A DNA stretch of 64,000 nt from Lysobacterales bacterium 66-474 (GTDB lineage: Bacteria; Pseudomonadota; Gammaproteobacteria; Xanthomonadales; Rhodanobacteraceae), in assembly GCA_001899805.1 (NCBI GenBank), contig MKWP01000002.1, forward strand, positions 267,996-331,995, in the 5' to 3' direction. How positions within the stretch are numbered: the stretch's first letter is position 1; each line of letters starts with the position of its first letter. This document shows, piece by piece, positions 17,303 to 26,634 of this stretch. The position numbers and the translations under genes are program-made. The notes beneath the pieces are model-generated. The model had not been told where the DNA came from and did not search any database. It saw only the letters and a list, made by a program, of their open reading frames with translations.

Positions 17303-18030
17303 GCTTCGAGGTGATCCCGGCGATCGATTTGCGCGGCGGCCGCGTGGTGCGTTTGCGCCAGGGCGACTATGCGCACGAGACGATGTTTGCGGACGACCCG
17401 GTCGAACTTGCGCGGCGCTACGCCGACGACGGCGCGCGTCGTTTGCACGTGGTCGACCTCGACGGCGCGCGTTCGGGACGGTTCGAAAACCTGGGCGTGA
17501 TCGAAAACATCGCCGGCGCATGTCGACTGGATGTACAGGCCGGCGGCGGCGTGCGCGATCGCGAGGGGTTGCAACGCCTGTACGCGGCCGGCGTGGCGCG
17601 CGCGGTGGTCGGCAGCGTTGCCGTGCGCGACCCCGCCACCGTGGCGGAATGGATCGGGCAGTACGGCGCGGACCGGCTGGTGCTGGCGCTGGACGTGCGC
17701 CGGCAAGGCAAGGCGTGGTGCCTGCCCGTGCACGGCTGGACCGAGGATTCCGGCGTCGAGCTCGCCGCGCTCGCCAGCCACTACGTGGGCGCCGGCGCGC
17801 GCCACGTATTGTGCACCGACATTTCGCGCGACGGCACGTTGGGCGGCTTCAACCTCGAGCTGTATCTCGATTTGCGGAAGCTGGCGCCGGACTTCCAGGT
17901 GCAGGCATCCGGCGGCGCCCGCTCGCTGGACGACATCCGCGCGGTGCGCGGCGCGGGCACGGGCGCGGTGATCCTCGGGCGTGCGCTGCTCGAGGGGCGC
18001 TTCAGCCTGAAGGAAGCGCTGCGATGCTGA
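17299..18030 (+). CDS. hisA: ProFAR isomerase
   Basis: TIM-barrel isomerase (243 aa) of the fourth histidine step (ProFAR to PRFAR). The N-terminal catalytic Asp is in [19 protein letters not shown], and the second in [19 protein letters not shown]. The phosphate-binding turns are VQAGGGVRD and [12 protein letters not shown]. It ends with a 7-base overlap into hisF, the only overlap in the operon that is not 4 bases. Confidence 0.96.
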   Translation: MSFEVIPAIDLRGGRVVRLRQGDYAHETMFADDPVELARRYADDGARRLHVVDLDGARSGRFENLGVIENIAGACRLDVQAGGGVRDREGLQRLYAAGVARAVVGSVAVRDPATVAEWIGQYGADRLVLALDVRRQGKAWCLPVHGWTEDSGVELAALASHYVGAGARHVLCTDISRDGTLGGFNLELYLDLRKLAPDFQVQASGGARSLDDIRAVRGAGTGAVILGRALLEGRFSLKEALRC

Positions 18031-18794
18031 GCCGCAGGATCATCCCCTGCCTCGACGTGCGCGAGGGACGCGTAGTCAAGGGCGTGCGCTTTCGCGACCA
18101 CGTGGTCGTGGGCGACATCGTCGAACTCGCGCTGCGTTACCGCGACGAGGGCGCCGACGAACTGGTGTTCTACGACATCACCGCGAGCCCGCAAGGACGC
18201 AGCGTCGACCGCGCCTGGGTCGAGCGCGTCGCGCGCGGGATCGACATTCCGTTCTGCGTCGCCGGGGGCATCCGTGGCGTGCAGGACGCGCGCGCGGTCC
18301 TGCACGCCGGGGCCGACAAGATCTCGATCAACTCGCCCGCGCTGGAACGGCCGGCATTGATCGACGAATTGGCCGCGGCCTTCGGCGTGCAGTGCGTGGT
18401 GGTCGGCATCGATTCGTCGCGCGACGAGGATGGCGAGTGGCGGGTGCGCCAGTACAGCGGCGATCCATCGCGCATGCGCGATGCGGCGCGGCGCACGCTG
18501 GACTGGATCGGCGAGGCGCAACGGCGCGGGGCCGGCGAGATCGTGCTCAACTGCATGGACAGCGACGGCGTGCGCCGCGGCTACGACATCGAACAATTGC
18601 ACGCGGCGCGCGCGATTTGCCGCGTGCCGTTGGTGGCTTCCGGGGGCGCCGGCGCACGGGAACACTTCCGCGAGGCGTTCGTCGCAGCCGACGTGGATGG
18701 GGCGCTCGCGGCGAGCGTGTTCCATTCGGGCCACATCGCCATCCCGGCGTTGAAGGCGTGGTTGCAGGAACAAGGCGTGACGGTGCGGACATGA
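18024..18794 (+). CDS. hisF: imidazole glycerol phosphate synthase, cyclase subunit
   Basis: TIM-barrel synthase (256 aa), homologous to HisA. Catalytic Asp11 is in [17 protein letters not shown] and Asp130 in [15 protein letters not shown]; phosphate sites are [13 protein letters not shown] and [14 protein letters not shown]. It receives ammonia from HisH. It overlaps hisA by 7 bases and hisIE by 4. Confidence 0.97.
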   Translation: MLSRRIIPCLDVREGRVVKGVRFRDHVVVGDIVELALRYRDEGADELVFYDITASPQGRSVDRAWVERVARGIDIPFCVAGGIRGVQDARAVLHAGADKISINSPALERPALIDELAAAFGVQCVVVGIDSSRDEDGEWRVRQYSGDPSRMRDAARRTLDWIGEAQRRGAGEIVLNCMDSDGVRRGYDIEQLHAARAICRVPLVASGGAGAREHFREAFVAADVDGALAASVFHSGHIAIPALKAWLQEQGVTVRT

Positions 18795-19438
18795 GCGAAG
18801 CCATGAATACCGGCAATAGCGACCTCGATGCCCTCGACTGGAGCAAGGGCGGCGGCTTGCTGCCGGTCATCGTGCAGCATTGGTCGACCGGCGAAGTGTT
18901 GATGCTCGGTTACATGAATGCCGAGGCCCTTGCCGAAACGCGGCGCAGCGGCAGGGTCACGTTCTTCAGTCGCGGCAAGCAACGCCTGTGGACCAAGGGC
19001 GAGACTTCCGGGCACGTGTTGGAATTGAAATCGATCCGCGCGGATTGCGATCGCGACACGTTACTTGTCGAAGCCGCGCCGCGCGGCCCGACCTGCCACC
19101 TCGGCACGTCGAGCTGTTTCGGGGAATCTGCGAAGCCCGCGCTGTCGTTCCTGGCGGAACTCGACGCACTGGTCGCGCGACGCGCGGTCGAACGTCCCGC
19201 CGGCAGCTACACCACCGCCCTGTTCGAGTCCGGCATCCGCCGCATCGCGCAGAAGGTCGGCGAAGAGGGCGTCGAAACCGCGTTGGCTGCGGTCGCCCAG
19301 GATGACGAAGCCTTGCTGGGCGAGGCGTCGGACCTCGTCTATCACCTTGTCGTCTTGCTGCGCGCGCATGGCCTCTCGCTGGCCGATGTGGCCGCCGCGC
19401 TGGAGCAACGCCACGCCAGGTCGACGATCGGCGCGTGA
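18791..19438 (+). CDS. hisIE: bifunctional PR-AMP cyclohydrolase / PR-ATP pyrophosphatase
   Basis: Fusion (215 aa) for the second and third histidine steps. The N-terminal HisI part shows [32 protein letters not shown] and the zinc cysteines of [10 protein letters not shown] and [12 protein letters not shown]. The C-terminal HisE part shows [13 protein letters not shown] and [13 protein letters not shown]. It closes the operon. The metallo-hydrolase gene converges on it with 101 bases between, where only a weak inverted repeat was seen. Confidence 0.96.
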   Translation: MSEAMNTGNSDLDALDWSKGGGLLPVIVQHWSTGEVLMLGYMNAEALAETRRSGRVTFFSRGKQRLWTKGETSGHVLELKSIRADCDRDTLLVEAAPRGPTCHLGTSSCFGESAKPALSFLAELDALVARRAVERPAGSYTTALFESGIRRIAQKVGEEGVETALAAVAQDDEALLGEASDLVYHLVVLLRAHGLSLADVAAALEQRHARSTIGA

Positions 19439-19539
19439 ATGGCGGGCGTGATGGGTTTGCCCTGCCGATCAACGCCCAAGTGTACGGAATCGAACCTTCC
19501 GTGGGAGGTTTCCTGCCAATGGGAAGATTGCTCCGGCCG

Positions 19540-20613
19540 TTACCGGCAAGGACCGACAATACCCGTGATCATGCAATAACGGTCGAGGTCGTCGGGGGCA
19601 AAGACAGAACCGGCAAACTTCTTCTTGACGCCGCTTGCATAGGCAGACTGGTCGGCCTTGTCCAGGGGATCGTAGTGGTAAAGCACGACCGCCTTTACCC
19701 CAGCCTTCGTCGCAAGCTCTCCGATATTGTCCGTGTCGAGATGCTCGGATATGAAGTGGGCCCGGAACGTTTGGGCGCGTTTCGGCAACCAATGGTTCCG
19801 TGCGGCCATCGAACGGATGAATCGATCGCGATCCTCGCGGTCGCGGCTCGATGCCTCCGCCACCAGCACATCGGCGCCCTTTGCCAATCGAGCTACGGCA
19901 TCGCTCGGACCCGTATCGCCCGTGAATACGATCACCCCGTGCGGCGTTTCGATCCGGTAGGAATAGGATTTCAACACCTCGCGTTGTTGGGTCGGCATCA
20001 GCGCGTAATGGGAATTTTCGGCCGCGGTGACGCTGATCTTGTCGTCCCGGAAGATCACGCCGTCCCGATCGAACTCGTGGGCAACGAAGGGGCTCGCGAA
20101 TTGCCCGTTGCCGAGTCGGTAGGCGGAAGGGTTTTCGGCCTCGAAGGGACGAAAGCCGATCGTGATGAAGTGGAACGCCGCGTCCACCAATTCCCTGGTT
20201 TGTGGCGGCCCGTAAATGTTGAAGGATGCGGCTGCTCCGAAGAGATCCGCATGGACAAAATCGTTCGCCATGACATCGGCCAGGCCGAGGTCATGGTCCG
20301 CATGAAGGTGCGTGAAAAAAATGGTCTTGATCTGCTCGGATTTGATGCCGGCTTCGATCATCCGGCGCATGGTTCCGATCCCGCAATCGATCAAATATTC
20401 GCGCCCGTCCACGATGAGCAGCGTGGAGGGCTCCGACCGGTCGAGCCGCAACGGCGGCCCACCCGCCGTGCCGAGAAAGACGATCTCGGTAACGCGTTTC
20501 GGGACTGCGGCGGGAGTGTCTTGGGCGGCTTCAGCGCCGGGCACGCCAACAGCCAACGCAAGTGCAAGGACCACAATTGCTCGAAGCGCTGCCACCAATG
20601 CCGATACACACAT
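19540..20613 (-). CDS. secreted MBL-fold metallo-hydrolase
   Basis: Metallo-beta-lactamase-fold protein (357 aa) of the RNase Z/arylsulfatase-like branch. A signal peptide precedes the domain (about residues 1-30, LRAIVVLALALAVGVPGAEA). Then come IVFLGTAGGPPL, the zinc motif FFTHLHADHDLGLAD, VIVFTGDTGPSD and a late His in AHFISEHLDTDNIG. The start at 20613 is backed by GGAGG eight bases upstream. Its substrate cannot be told from sequence. The base composition is less GC-rich than the adjoining his genes. It stands alone, convergent with hisIE. Confidence 0.82.
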   Translation of the reverse strand: MCVSALVAALRAIVVLALALAVGVPGAEAAQDTPAAVPKRVTEIVFLGTAGGPPLRLDRSEPSTLLIVDGREYLIDCGIGTMRRMIEAGIKSEQIKTIFFTHLHADHDLGLADVMANDFVHADLFGAAASFNIYGPPQTRELVDAAFHFITIGFRPFEAENPSAYRLGNGQFASPFVAHEFDRDGVIFRDDKISVTAAENSHYALMPTQQREVLKSYSYRIETPHGVIVFTGDTGPSDAVARLAKGADVLVAEASSRDREDRDRFIRSMAARNHWLPKRAQTFRAHFISEHLDTDNIGELATKAGVKAVVLYHYDPLDKADQSAYASGVKKKFAGSVFAPDDLDRYCMITGIVGPCR

Positions 20614-20831
20614 GGGCGCATCCTCCGACACTCGCCGGTGACTTGTCCTGCCAGTTCGTCCCGCGACAATGTTACTCGCCACCAGCTTCGGTACGATGCC
20701 GTCGCCCGGTAGCTTATGCCCGTTTCTGCAATGAAAGCCGGGTAGCACACGAAGGTCCACTTCAGGGCGGAAACGGGCGCTGCAGCCGCGTTGATCCGCT
20801 CGCGGACGGGATCACCCGCATGTGGCGCCCG

Positions 20832-21467
20832 CTAATGCGCGAGGGGGTGCTCATGCAACCGCGCGAGTTGTCGCTGCACGCGATCGAGGTCGGCGGGCGT
20901 ATCCACGTCCGCCACATCGAGGCGCACACGCTCGACCCGTGTGCCCTGGCGGCGGAGCCACGCCTGCGCACCCTCCGCTCCGTGCCACGCAGCGAGTTCG
21001 GCGAAGCAATCCACCGGAAACAGCACGGGTGGTCCGGGCATGCCGGCATGATCGGCTGCCAGGATCTGTTCCGGTTTTTGCGCGTGCCGAACGAGCATGG
21101 CTTGCAGCGCACGCGCATCGAGCAGTGGATGATCGGCCAGGCACACCAGCGCCGACACGGCCAGGGGAAAACGCTCGCGCACGGCGCGGATGCCGGCGCC
21201 CAGCGATGCGCCGAGGCCATCGCGCCAATCGGGGTTCGGCACCCGGGTGACGGGCAAACCGGCCAGCGCGGCGGCCACATCGTCGCCGCCGGCGCCGGTC
21301 ACCACCAGCAGCGGACGGTGGAGGCACAGCAGCGTGCGTGCCACGCGTCGGACCATGGGTTCGCCATCAATGTGCGCCAATTGCTTGAGCGTGCCGAAAC
21401 GGCGGCCTTCACCGGCGGCCAGCAAGAGCACGACCGTTTCGTTCGCGGAGGGCGTCGCGGCGCTCAT
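20832..21467 (-). CDS. molybdenum cofactor nucleotidyltransferase (MocA-like)
   Basis: NTP-transferase fold protein (211 aa). LLLAAGEGRRFGTLKQLAHI is the nucleotide-binding N terminus, followed by PNPDWRDGLGASLGAGI, LVCLADHPLLDA and GPPVLFP, as in MocA/MobA-like enzymes that attach CMP or GMP to molybdopterin. The start is the ATG at 21467, which overlaps the XdhC stop; longer frames were discounted. Operon context with a molybdenum hydroxylase supports a cofactor role, probably making molybdopterin cytosine dinucleotide. Confidence 0.85.
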   Translation of the reverse strand: MSAATPSANETVVLLLAAGEGRRFGTLKQLAHIDGEPMVRRVARTLLCLHRPLLVVTGAGGDDVAAALAGLPVTRVPNPDWRDGLGASLGAGIRAVRERFPLAVSALVCLADHPLLDARALQAMLVRHAQKPEQILAADHAGMPGPPVLFPVDCFAELAAWHGAEGAQAWLRRQGTRVERVRLDVADVDTPADLDRVQRQLARLHEHPLAH

Positions 21468-22534
21468 GCGAGCACGGCGCCGGCGGTCGCCAGCAGCGGC
21501 CCACCCTCGCGGGCACGCTGGACGGCCAGGATTTCCGCGGCGATCGCCAGCGCGATTTCTTCGGGCGTGTTCGCGCCGATGTCCAGTCCGGCCGGCGCGT
21601 GCAACATCCATCCGGGCGTTTCCAGTTCGTCGAGCAGGCGCGACGCGCGCACGCGCGAACTCAATGCGCCGACGTAGGCGAGCGGAATGCCTTCCAGCCC
21701 GTTCAGATAGGCCACATCCCGCGCGAAATTGTGGGTCATCGCCACCACCGATGTCTGTGGATCGAACGCGACCGCCTCCCGCAGGCGTCCCGGTTCCGTG
21801 CAACAGGTCGCGGGTCCGGCCGGCAGGTCGGAGGCATCGAGCCGGCGTGGATCGTTGTCCACCAGCGTGGTCTGCCAGCCCAGTGCCCCGGCCAGTCGCA
21901 GCAGCGCGTGCGCGGTGGCGTTGCTGCCTATCACGATCAGCGCATGGGGCGGCTGCACCGGTTCGAGCAGGACTTCGTCGTGGCCGCCTGCATTGCGCAC
22001 GGCGATCACGTCAGCGCGTTCCGGTCGCGGATGGGCGAGCGCTTCGCGCAAGGTGCCGCGCGCGGGCGCGTTCCCATTGGTGCCATCGGAAACTGCGTGC
22101 CGCGGTGCGATGGTTGCACCGTCGCGGGCGAACCACGTCGCCAGCGTCGCCGGCCGACGTTCGCGCAGGCTGGCATCGAGCGGCGCGAGCCACGCCATCG
22201 CGTTCGCCCGTTCGATCGGCTCGATCAACACTTCGAGTTCGCCGTCGCAGCCCATCTCCATCAAAACGTCCAGGCCCGATTCGGCGTTGTAGCCCACGCG
22301 CAAGGGGAGTCCGTCGCGAATGACCACGCGGGCGCGCTCGACGATATCGCGCTGCGGACAACCGCCGGACAACTCGCAGACGACGCGTCCGTCGGCGTGG
22401 ACCAGCATCCGCGTGCCGGCGTGGCGGAAGGTCGAACCGCGGGTCCGGATCAGCGTGGCCATCGCCGCCGAGGCACCGTCGGCAAGACCTTCGACCGCAT
22501 CGATCAGCGCGCGCCATTCCGCCGCGCTGCTCAT
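21464..22534 (-). CDS. XdhC-family molybdenum cofactor insertion protein
   Basis: XdhC/CoxI-like protein (356 aa). These proteins bind the molybdenum cofactor, help its sulfuration and insert it into hydroxylases of the xanthine dehydrogenase family. Visible: the N-terminal LIRTRGSTFRHAGTRMLV and ELSGGCPQRDIVERA with the conserved Cys, and a Rossmann-like C-terminal half (ALIVIGSNATAHALLRLAG, VVAMTHNF, YVGALSSRVRA, DIGANTPEEIALAIAAEI). It lies 40 bases downstream of the large subunit gene and overlaps the MocA-like gene. Confidence 0.88.
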   Translation of the reverse strand: MSSAAEWRALIDAVEGLADGASAAMATLIRTRGSTFRHAGTRMLVHADGRVVCELSGGCPQRDIVERARVVIRDGLPLRVGYNAESGLDVLMEMGCDGELEVLIEPIERANAMAWLAPLDASLRERRPATLATWFARDGATIAPRHAVSDGTNGNAPARGTLREALAHPRPERADVIAVRNAGGHDEVLLEPVQPPHALIVIGSNATAHALLRLAGALGWQTTLVDNDPRRLDASDLPAGPATCCTEPGRLREAVAFDPQTSVVAMTHNFARDVAYLNGLEGIPLAYVGALSSRVRASRLLDELETPGWMLHAPAGLDIGANTPEEIALAIAAEILAVQRAREGGPLLATAGAVLA

Positions 22535-22574
22535 TGGCGAGGGCCGGCGTCAACGGTCGCAGGAACGTTCCGCA

Positions 22575-24920
22575 TCATGCCTTGGCAAGCGCCGCCTTCA
22601 CGCGCTCGGGCCGGAACGGCCTCTGGCGCAGCCGCACACCCACCGCATCGTAAACGGCATTGCTGATGACCGCCGCGGTCGGGCAGGTCGAAGGCTCGCC
22701 GCCACCGGTCGACATGAACTCCGGACTGTTGTTCACCAGCACCATCTCGATGCTGTCCGGGATCTCGTGGAAGCGCAGGATCGGATAGCCCGTCCAATCG
22801 CGGCTGGTGACGTGCGCGTGGTCGAAGGTGATTTCCTCGTGCAGCGTGCGGCTCATCGACTGGATGATGTTGCCCTCGATCTGGTTGCGCATGCCGTCCG
22901 GGCTGATGACGAGGCCGTTGTCGTGCGCGACGACCACCCGCACGACGCGGATTTCGCCGGTCTGCTGATCGACTTCGACGTCCGCGATGGTCGCGGCAAG
23001 GCTGTCGTCGCGGTTGACCCACGCGATGCCGCGGCCCCTGGCCATGCGGGCGCTCTGCTTGCCGGCACTGAACGCCACGCGCGGCTGCCACCCATAATGC
23101 TTGGCGGCGGCTTTCAGTATGCCGATGGTACGTGGTTGCTTGAGGTACTTGAGCCGGAACTCCAGCGGGTCCTGCTTCGCCGCCGCGGCCAGTTCGTCGA
23201 TGAAGGCTTCCATCGCGAAGGTGGTCTCGAACTGGCCCGGCGCGCGCATCCACGCCGTGATCACGCCGACGCGACTCGCGTTGTGGGAAGACACTTCCGC
23301 GTTCTCGAACGTGTATTCGTAACCGATCGCGGCGCTGCCGAGATTCTGCTTGCCGACCGGCTTGCCGATCAATTCCGAAGGCAGCAGGCGCGTATCGGAC
23401 AACGTCGGCACCCACATGTGGTGACGCCAGGCCGTGACGTTGCCCTGCGCGTCCAATGCGCCCTCAAGCTCCTGCACGATGGCCGGTTCCTTCGGGTCCC
23501 ATCCGTGCGAATCCCAGCGCATCCACTGCACGCGCACCGGCCGACCCGCGGCGCGCGACATGATCGCGGCGTCCGCCATCACGTGTTCCAGTCCATTGCG
23601 TCCGTACTGGCCGGCGGCCTCGACCCAGCGCACTTCGACCTTGTCGACCGGGAATCCCAGCAACTCGGCCAGATCGCGCTGCGCCTGATGCGGCATCTGC
23701 GTGCCGCCCCAGACGATGGCCTTGTCCTTGCTTACGTCGGCGATGGCGCACTCGGGGCCGATCGAACCATGGGTCTCGAACGGCGTGAGGTACGTGGCCT
23801 TGAGCGTGTGCGCGGCGGACTTCAGCGCGGTGTCCACGTCGCCATGTTTGGCGACGGATTCCGGCTTGCCGGGCGCCTTGCGTACCGCATCCCAGACCTC
23901 GTCGGTCGCGGCGAGGCCATTCCAGTCCGACCACTTGGCCAGGCCATCATCCGGCCCCTTGCGATGGAGTTTCGAACCCAGTCGCTGCGCCGCCTGGATC
24001 GCGCCCCACTCGGTTTCCGCCAGCACGCCGAGGAAATTTTTCTCGCGCACAATCCTGACGAAGCCGGGAATGTCCTTGAGGCCGGTTTCGTCGACGCTCA
24101 AGAGCTGCGATTCGATACCGTACGGACGCACCACGCGGCCGTGCAACATGCCGGGCACCTTCACGTCCTGCATGAACGTGAACTCGCCCGTCGTCTTGCC
24201 GGGAATGTCCTTGCGCAGCACCGACTTCCCGATCACGGTGTATTTGGACGGGTCCTTGAGCTTGGCGTTGGGCGCGACCTTCATGCCGAAGGTTTCGCCG
24301 CTGGCGCCGATGGTCACGTCGAGGCGCTTGCCGCCCACGAGTTCGCCGTAGGTGATGGACTTGCCCGCCGCGCCGGCGACGGTGATGATCCCCGCGGCCG
24401 CCGTCAGTTTGTCCACCGGCACGCCAAAATGCTTGCTCGCCATGTCCAGCAGTACCTGACGGCCTGCCGCGGCCGCGTGCTGGATCTGCGGTCCCGCATA
24501 ACGCACCGCCATGCTGCCGTAGGACGGACCCTGGTCGACCGTTTCGGTGGTCGAACCCATCACGAGATAAAAGTGCTCGTACGGGAAATCCAATTCGTCG
24601 GCGGCGATCTGCAGCAGCGCGTTCGGCGCGCCGTTGCCTTGTTCGACCTTGCCGGTGAACAGCGTGGCGGTGTTGTCGGGATGGATCGCGATCCAGGCAT
24701 TGAGCTTGGCCGGATCGACCGCCGCGAACGCGCCGCTGCCTTTCATCGCGGTCACGCTGGTATCCAGCGGCAATTCGCGCATCGCCGCCATGGCCGCGGC
24801 CGGGCCGAGCAGGCTGAAGCCCAGCACCAGGCCGCCCGAGGTTTTGAGGAACGCGCGGCGGCTGGCGCCGAGGTCGGAGAGTTCGGATGGAACGATGATG
24901 TCACGACGTCGCGTATTCAT
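22575..24920 (-). CDS. Tat-exported xanthine oxidase-family molybdopterin-binding subunit (IorB-like)
   Basis: Large catalytic subunit (781 aa) of an aldehyde/N-heterocycle hydroxylase. It starts with a twin-arginine signal (SRRAFLKTSGG, Arg21-Arg22, then a hydrophobic stretch to about residue 45). Molybdopterin-binding regions follow, with VEQGNGAPNALLQIAADELD, GSIGPECAIADV, AAWMRAPG-like ITAWMRAPGQFE, and the C-terminal STGGGEPSTCPTAAVISNAV containing the catalytic Glu. It overlaps the 2Fe-2S subunit gene by 4 bases. No FAD-subunit gene is present, which matches the two-subunit isoquinoline 1-oxidoreductase type. The substrate is unknown. Confidence 0.9.
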   Translation of the reverse strand: MNTRRRDIIVPSELSDLGASRRAFLKTSGGLVLGFSLLGPAAAMAAMRELPLDTSVTAMKGSGAFAAVDPAKLNAWIAIHPDNTATLFTGKVEQGNGAPNALLQIAADELDFPYEHFYLVMGSTTETVDQGPSYGSMAVRYAGPQIQHAAAAGRQVLLDMASKHFGVPVDKLTAAAGIITVAGAAGKSITYGELVGGKRLDVTIGASGETFGMKVAPNAKLKDPSKYTVIGKSVLRKDIPGKTTGEFTFMQDVKVPGMLHGRVVRPYGIESQLLSVDETGLKDIPGFVRIVREKNFLGVLAETEWGAIQAAQRLGSKLHRKGPDDGLAKWSDWNGLAATDEVWDAVRKAPGKPESVAKHGDVDTALKSAAHTLKATYLTPFETHGSIGPECAIADVSKDKAIVWGGTQMPHQAQRDLAELLGFPVDKVEVRWVEAAGQYGRNGLEHVMADAAIMSRAAGRPVRVQWMRWDSHGWDPKEPAIVQELEGALDAQGNVTAWRHHMWVPTLSDTRLLPSELIGKPVGKQNLGSAAIGYEYTFENAEVSSHNASRVGVITAWMRAPGQFETTFAMEAFIDELAAAAKQDPLEFRLKYLKQPRTIGILKAAAKHYGWQPRVAFSAGKQSARMARGRGIAWVNRDDSLAATIADVEVDQQTGEIRVVRVVVAHDNGLVISPDGMRNQIEGNIIQSMSRTLHEEITFDHAHVTSRDWTGYPILRFHEIPDSIEMVLVNNSPEFMSTGGGEPSTCPTAAVISNAVYDAVGVRLRQRPFRPERVKAALAKA

Positions 24921-25390
24921 GCCGGCACTCCCGCTTTGGCAACCCGCTCGATGGCGCGGACGATGCGCATGTGCGTGCCGCAGCGGCACAGGTTGCCGTC
25001 CAGTGCCTGCTTGATCTCGTCGCGCGTCGGGTGTGGATTCTTCTTCAACAGCGCATCGGCGGTCATGATCATGCCGTTGATGCAGTAGCCGCACTGCACG
25101 GCCTGCTCGTCGATGAACGCCTGCTGCAGCGGACTCGGACGGTCGACGGTGCCGAGCCCTTCGAGCGTCGTGACCGCGTGGCCTTCCGCCGCCTCGACCG
25201 GCAGGATGCACGAGCGGACTGCCTCGCCGTCCAGGTGGACCGTGCACGAGCCGCATTGCGACAAGCCGCAGCCGAACTTCGGCCCGTGCAGCCCGAGGTT
25301 GTCCCGCAACACGTAGAGCAACCGGGTGCCGGGTTCGACAGAAACGTCGTGCGACCGGCCGTTGACCTTCAAGTGGACTGTCTTGGACAT
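24917..25390 (-). CDS. (2Fe-2S)-binding subunit of molybdenum hydroxylase (IorA-like)
   Basis: Iron-sulfur subunit (157 aa) carrying two [2Fe-2S] clusters. The ferredoxin-type cluster is in KFGCGLSQCGSCTVHLDG with a fourth Cys in VRSCILPV; the helical-domain cluster is in AVQCGYCINGMIM and GNLCRCGTH. It has no signal peptide of its own, so it would ride out with the Tat-signalled large subunit. It is the first gene of the four-gene maturation/enzyme operon. Confidence 0.93.
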   Translation of the reverse strand: MSKTVHLKVNGRSHDVSVEPGTRLLYVLRDNLGLHGPKFGCGLSQCGSCTVHLDGEAVRSCILPVEAAEGHAVTTLEGLGTVDRPSPLQQAFIDEQAVQCGYCINGMIMTADALLKKNPHPTRDEIKQALDGNLCRCGTHMRIVRAIERVAKAGVPA

Positions 25391-25536
25391 GCAGGGCCTC
25401 CCGGGATGGATGCGTCAGCAGCAATCGAACATGCTACTCCTCACCGGGGCGGGTTGGCCGGCCTGTCACGATCGCGGTCGCCTCGCCCGTCCGGGGGATG
25501 CTGCGCGAGCTTCGGCATTCTCCGGCAAGGTCTTCG

Positions 25537-26634
25537 CTAGCCGGCTGGATCCGGCACCAGCGCCTGCAATGCATCCGCCTGCGCGGTCAGCGCGGCGTAC
25601 AGCGCGAACTGGTTGCGCGCGCGTTCGAGGTTGTGGGCCGGGTGCCCGACGCGGAAATAGCGATCGCCGTCGAGGTAGTCGGTCAGGAAGCGCAAGCCGA
25701 TCACGCCCGTGATCATCCGTGCCGCGAACGCCAGGTTGTCGCGTTCGAGCTGCGTCAACATGCTGCCGGTGCCTTCCACGTAGCCTCGCGCCAGCGCGGC
25801 GAAATAGTCGGGCCGCGGCTTGACCCGTTCGAGGTCGGTCGAGTCTTCGGGCACGGGACTCAGCAGGGTGCGGCACATGTCGCCGAAGTCGAACAGCGCG
25901 CTGCCGGGCATCACCGTATCGAGGTCGATCACGCACATCGCGCGGTCGGCGTCGTCGAACAACAGGTTGTTCAACTTGCAATCGTTGTGGGTGATCCGCC
26001 ATGGAAGTCCGGCGTCGAGCAGGGTGCGCCAATGCGCGAGCAGGTCCTCGAAAGCCTGCGCCGCGGTGTCGCAGGTGGCGATCGCATCGTCGGCACGGCC
26101 GGCGCGATCGGCGGCGAGCACCTCGCGAAACGTCGCGAAGCGCTTTGCAGGATCGTGGAAATGCGGGATCACCTCGCCCACGATTCCGCGGTCGAGTCCG
26201 GCGAGCGCGGCGGCGAAAGCGCCGAAGCCGCGGCCAGCCTCGAACGCGAGCGACGGGGCGTCCGCGGTTTCGTGGGTGGCGGTGTCGGGAACGTGGTCGT
26301 ACATGCGCCACCACGAGCCGTCCGCAAGAACGGCGGCGGGTTCGCCGGCCAGGGTCGGCACCAGTTCCAGCACCGAATAGTCGTAGCGGCCCGCGGCGCG
26401 TTCACGTCCCAGGTGGGCTGTCACGGCGCGGCAGTTGCGCATCACCAGAGCGGGATCGCGGAACACGTTCACGTTGAGACATTGCAGCACGCGCCGGCGG
26501 CCATCGTCGGTGACCAGCAAGGTGCGGTTGATCAGGCCGTTGCCGAGTGGCGCGAAACCCGTGTGCGGAGAAAGGCCCCAGGCTTCGGCAAGACCGCCAC
26601 GGGTGGCAGGGTCGAGTTCGTCCACGGTGCTCAT
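25537..26634 (-). CDS. phosphotransferase family kinase (NahK-like)
   Basis: Choline/aminoglycoside-phosphotransferase fold kinase of 365 aa. Nucleotide-binding start in FAPLGNGLINRTLLV, catalytic loop RITHNDCKLNNLLFDD, metal-binding VIDLDTVMPGSALFDFGDM. The overall look is that of N-acetylhexosamine 1-kinases, which make sugar-1-phosphates. The gene overlaps a nucleotidyltransferase gene by 4 bases, suggesting a sugar-1-P to NDP-sugar salvage pair, similar in logic to AmgK-MurU, but the sugar is not identified. It ends the long minus-strand run that begins at mtnB. Confidence 0.78.
   Translation of the reverse strand: MSTVDELDPATRGGLAEAWGLSPHTGFAPLGNGLINRTLLVTDDGRRRVLQCLNVNVFRDPALVMRNCRAVTAHLGRERAAGRYDYSVLELVPTLAGEPAAVLADGSWWRMYDHVPDTATHETADAPSLAFEAGRGFGAFAAALAGLDRGIVGEVIPHFHDPAKRFATFREVLAADRAGRADDAIATCDTAAQAFEDLLAHWRTLLDAGLPWRITHNDCKLNNLLFDDADRAMCVIDLDTVMPGSALFDFGDMCRTLLSPVPEDSTDLERVKPRPDYFAALARGYVEGTGSMLTQLERDNLAFAARMITGVIGLRFLTDYLDGDRYFRVGHPAHNLERARNQFALYAALTAQADALQALVPDPAG

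Noticed and set aside
19492..19512. Inverted repeat GAACCTTCC/GGGAGGTT between hisIE and the metallo-hydrolase as a terminator
   Set aside because: A loop of only two bases, one G-U pair and no U-run on either strand.
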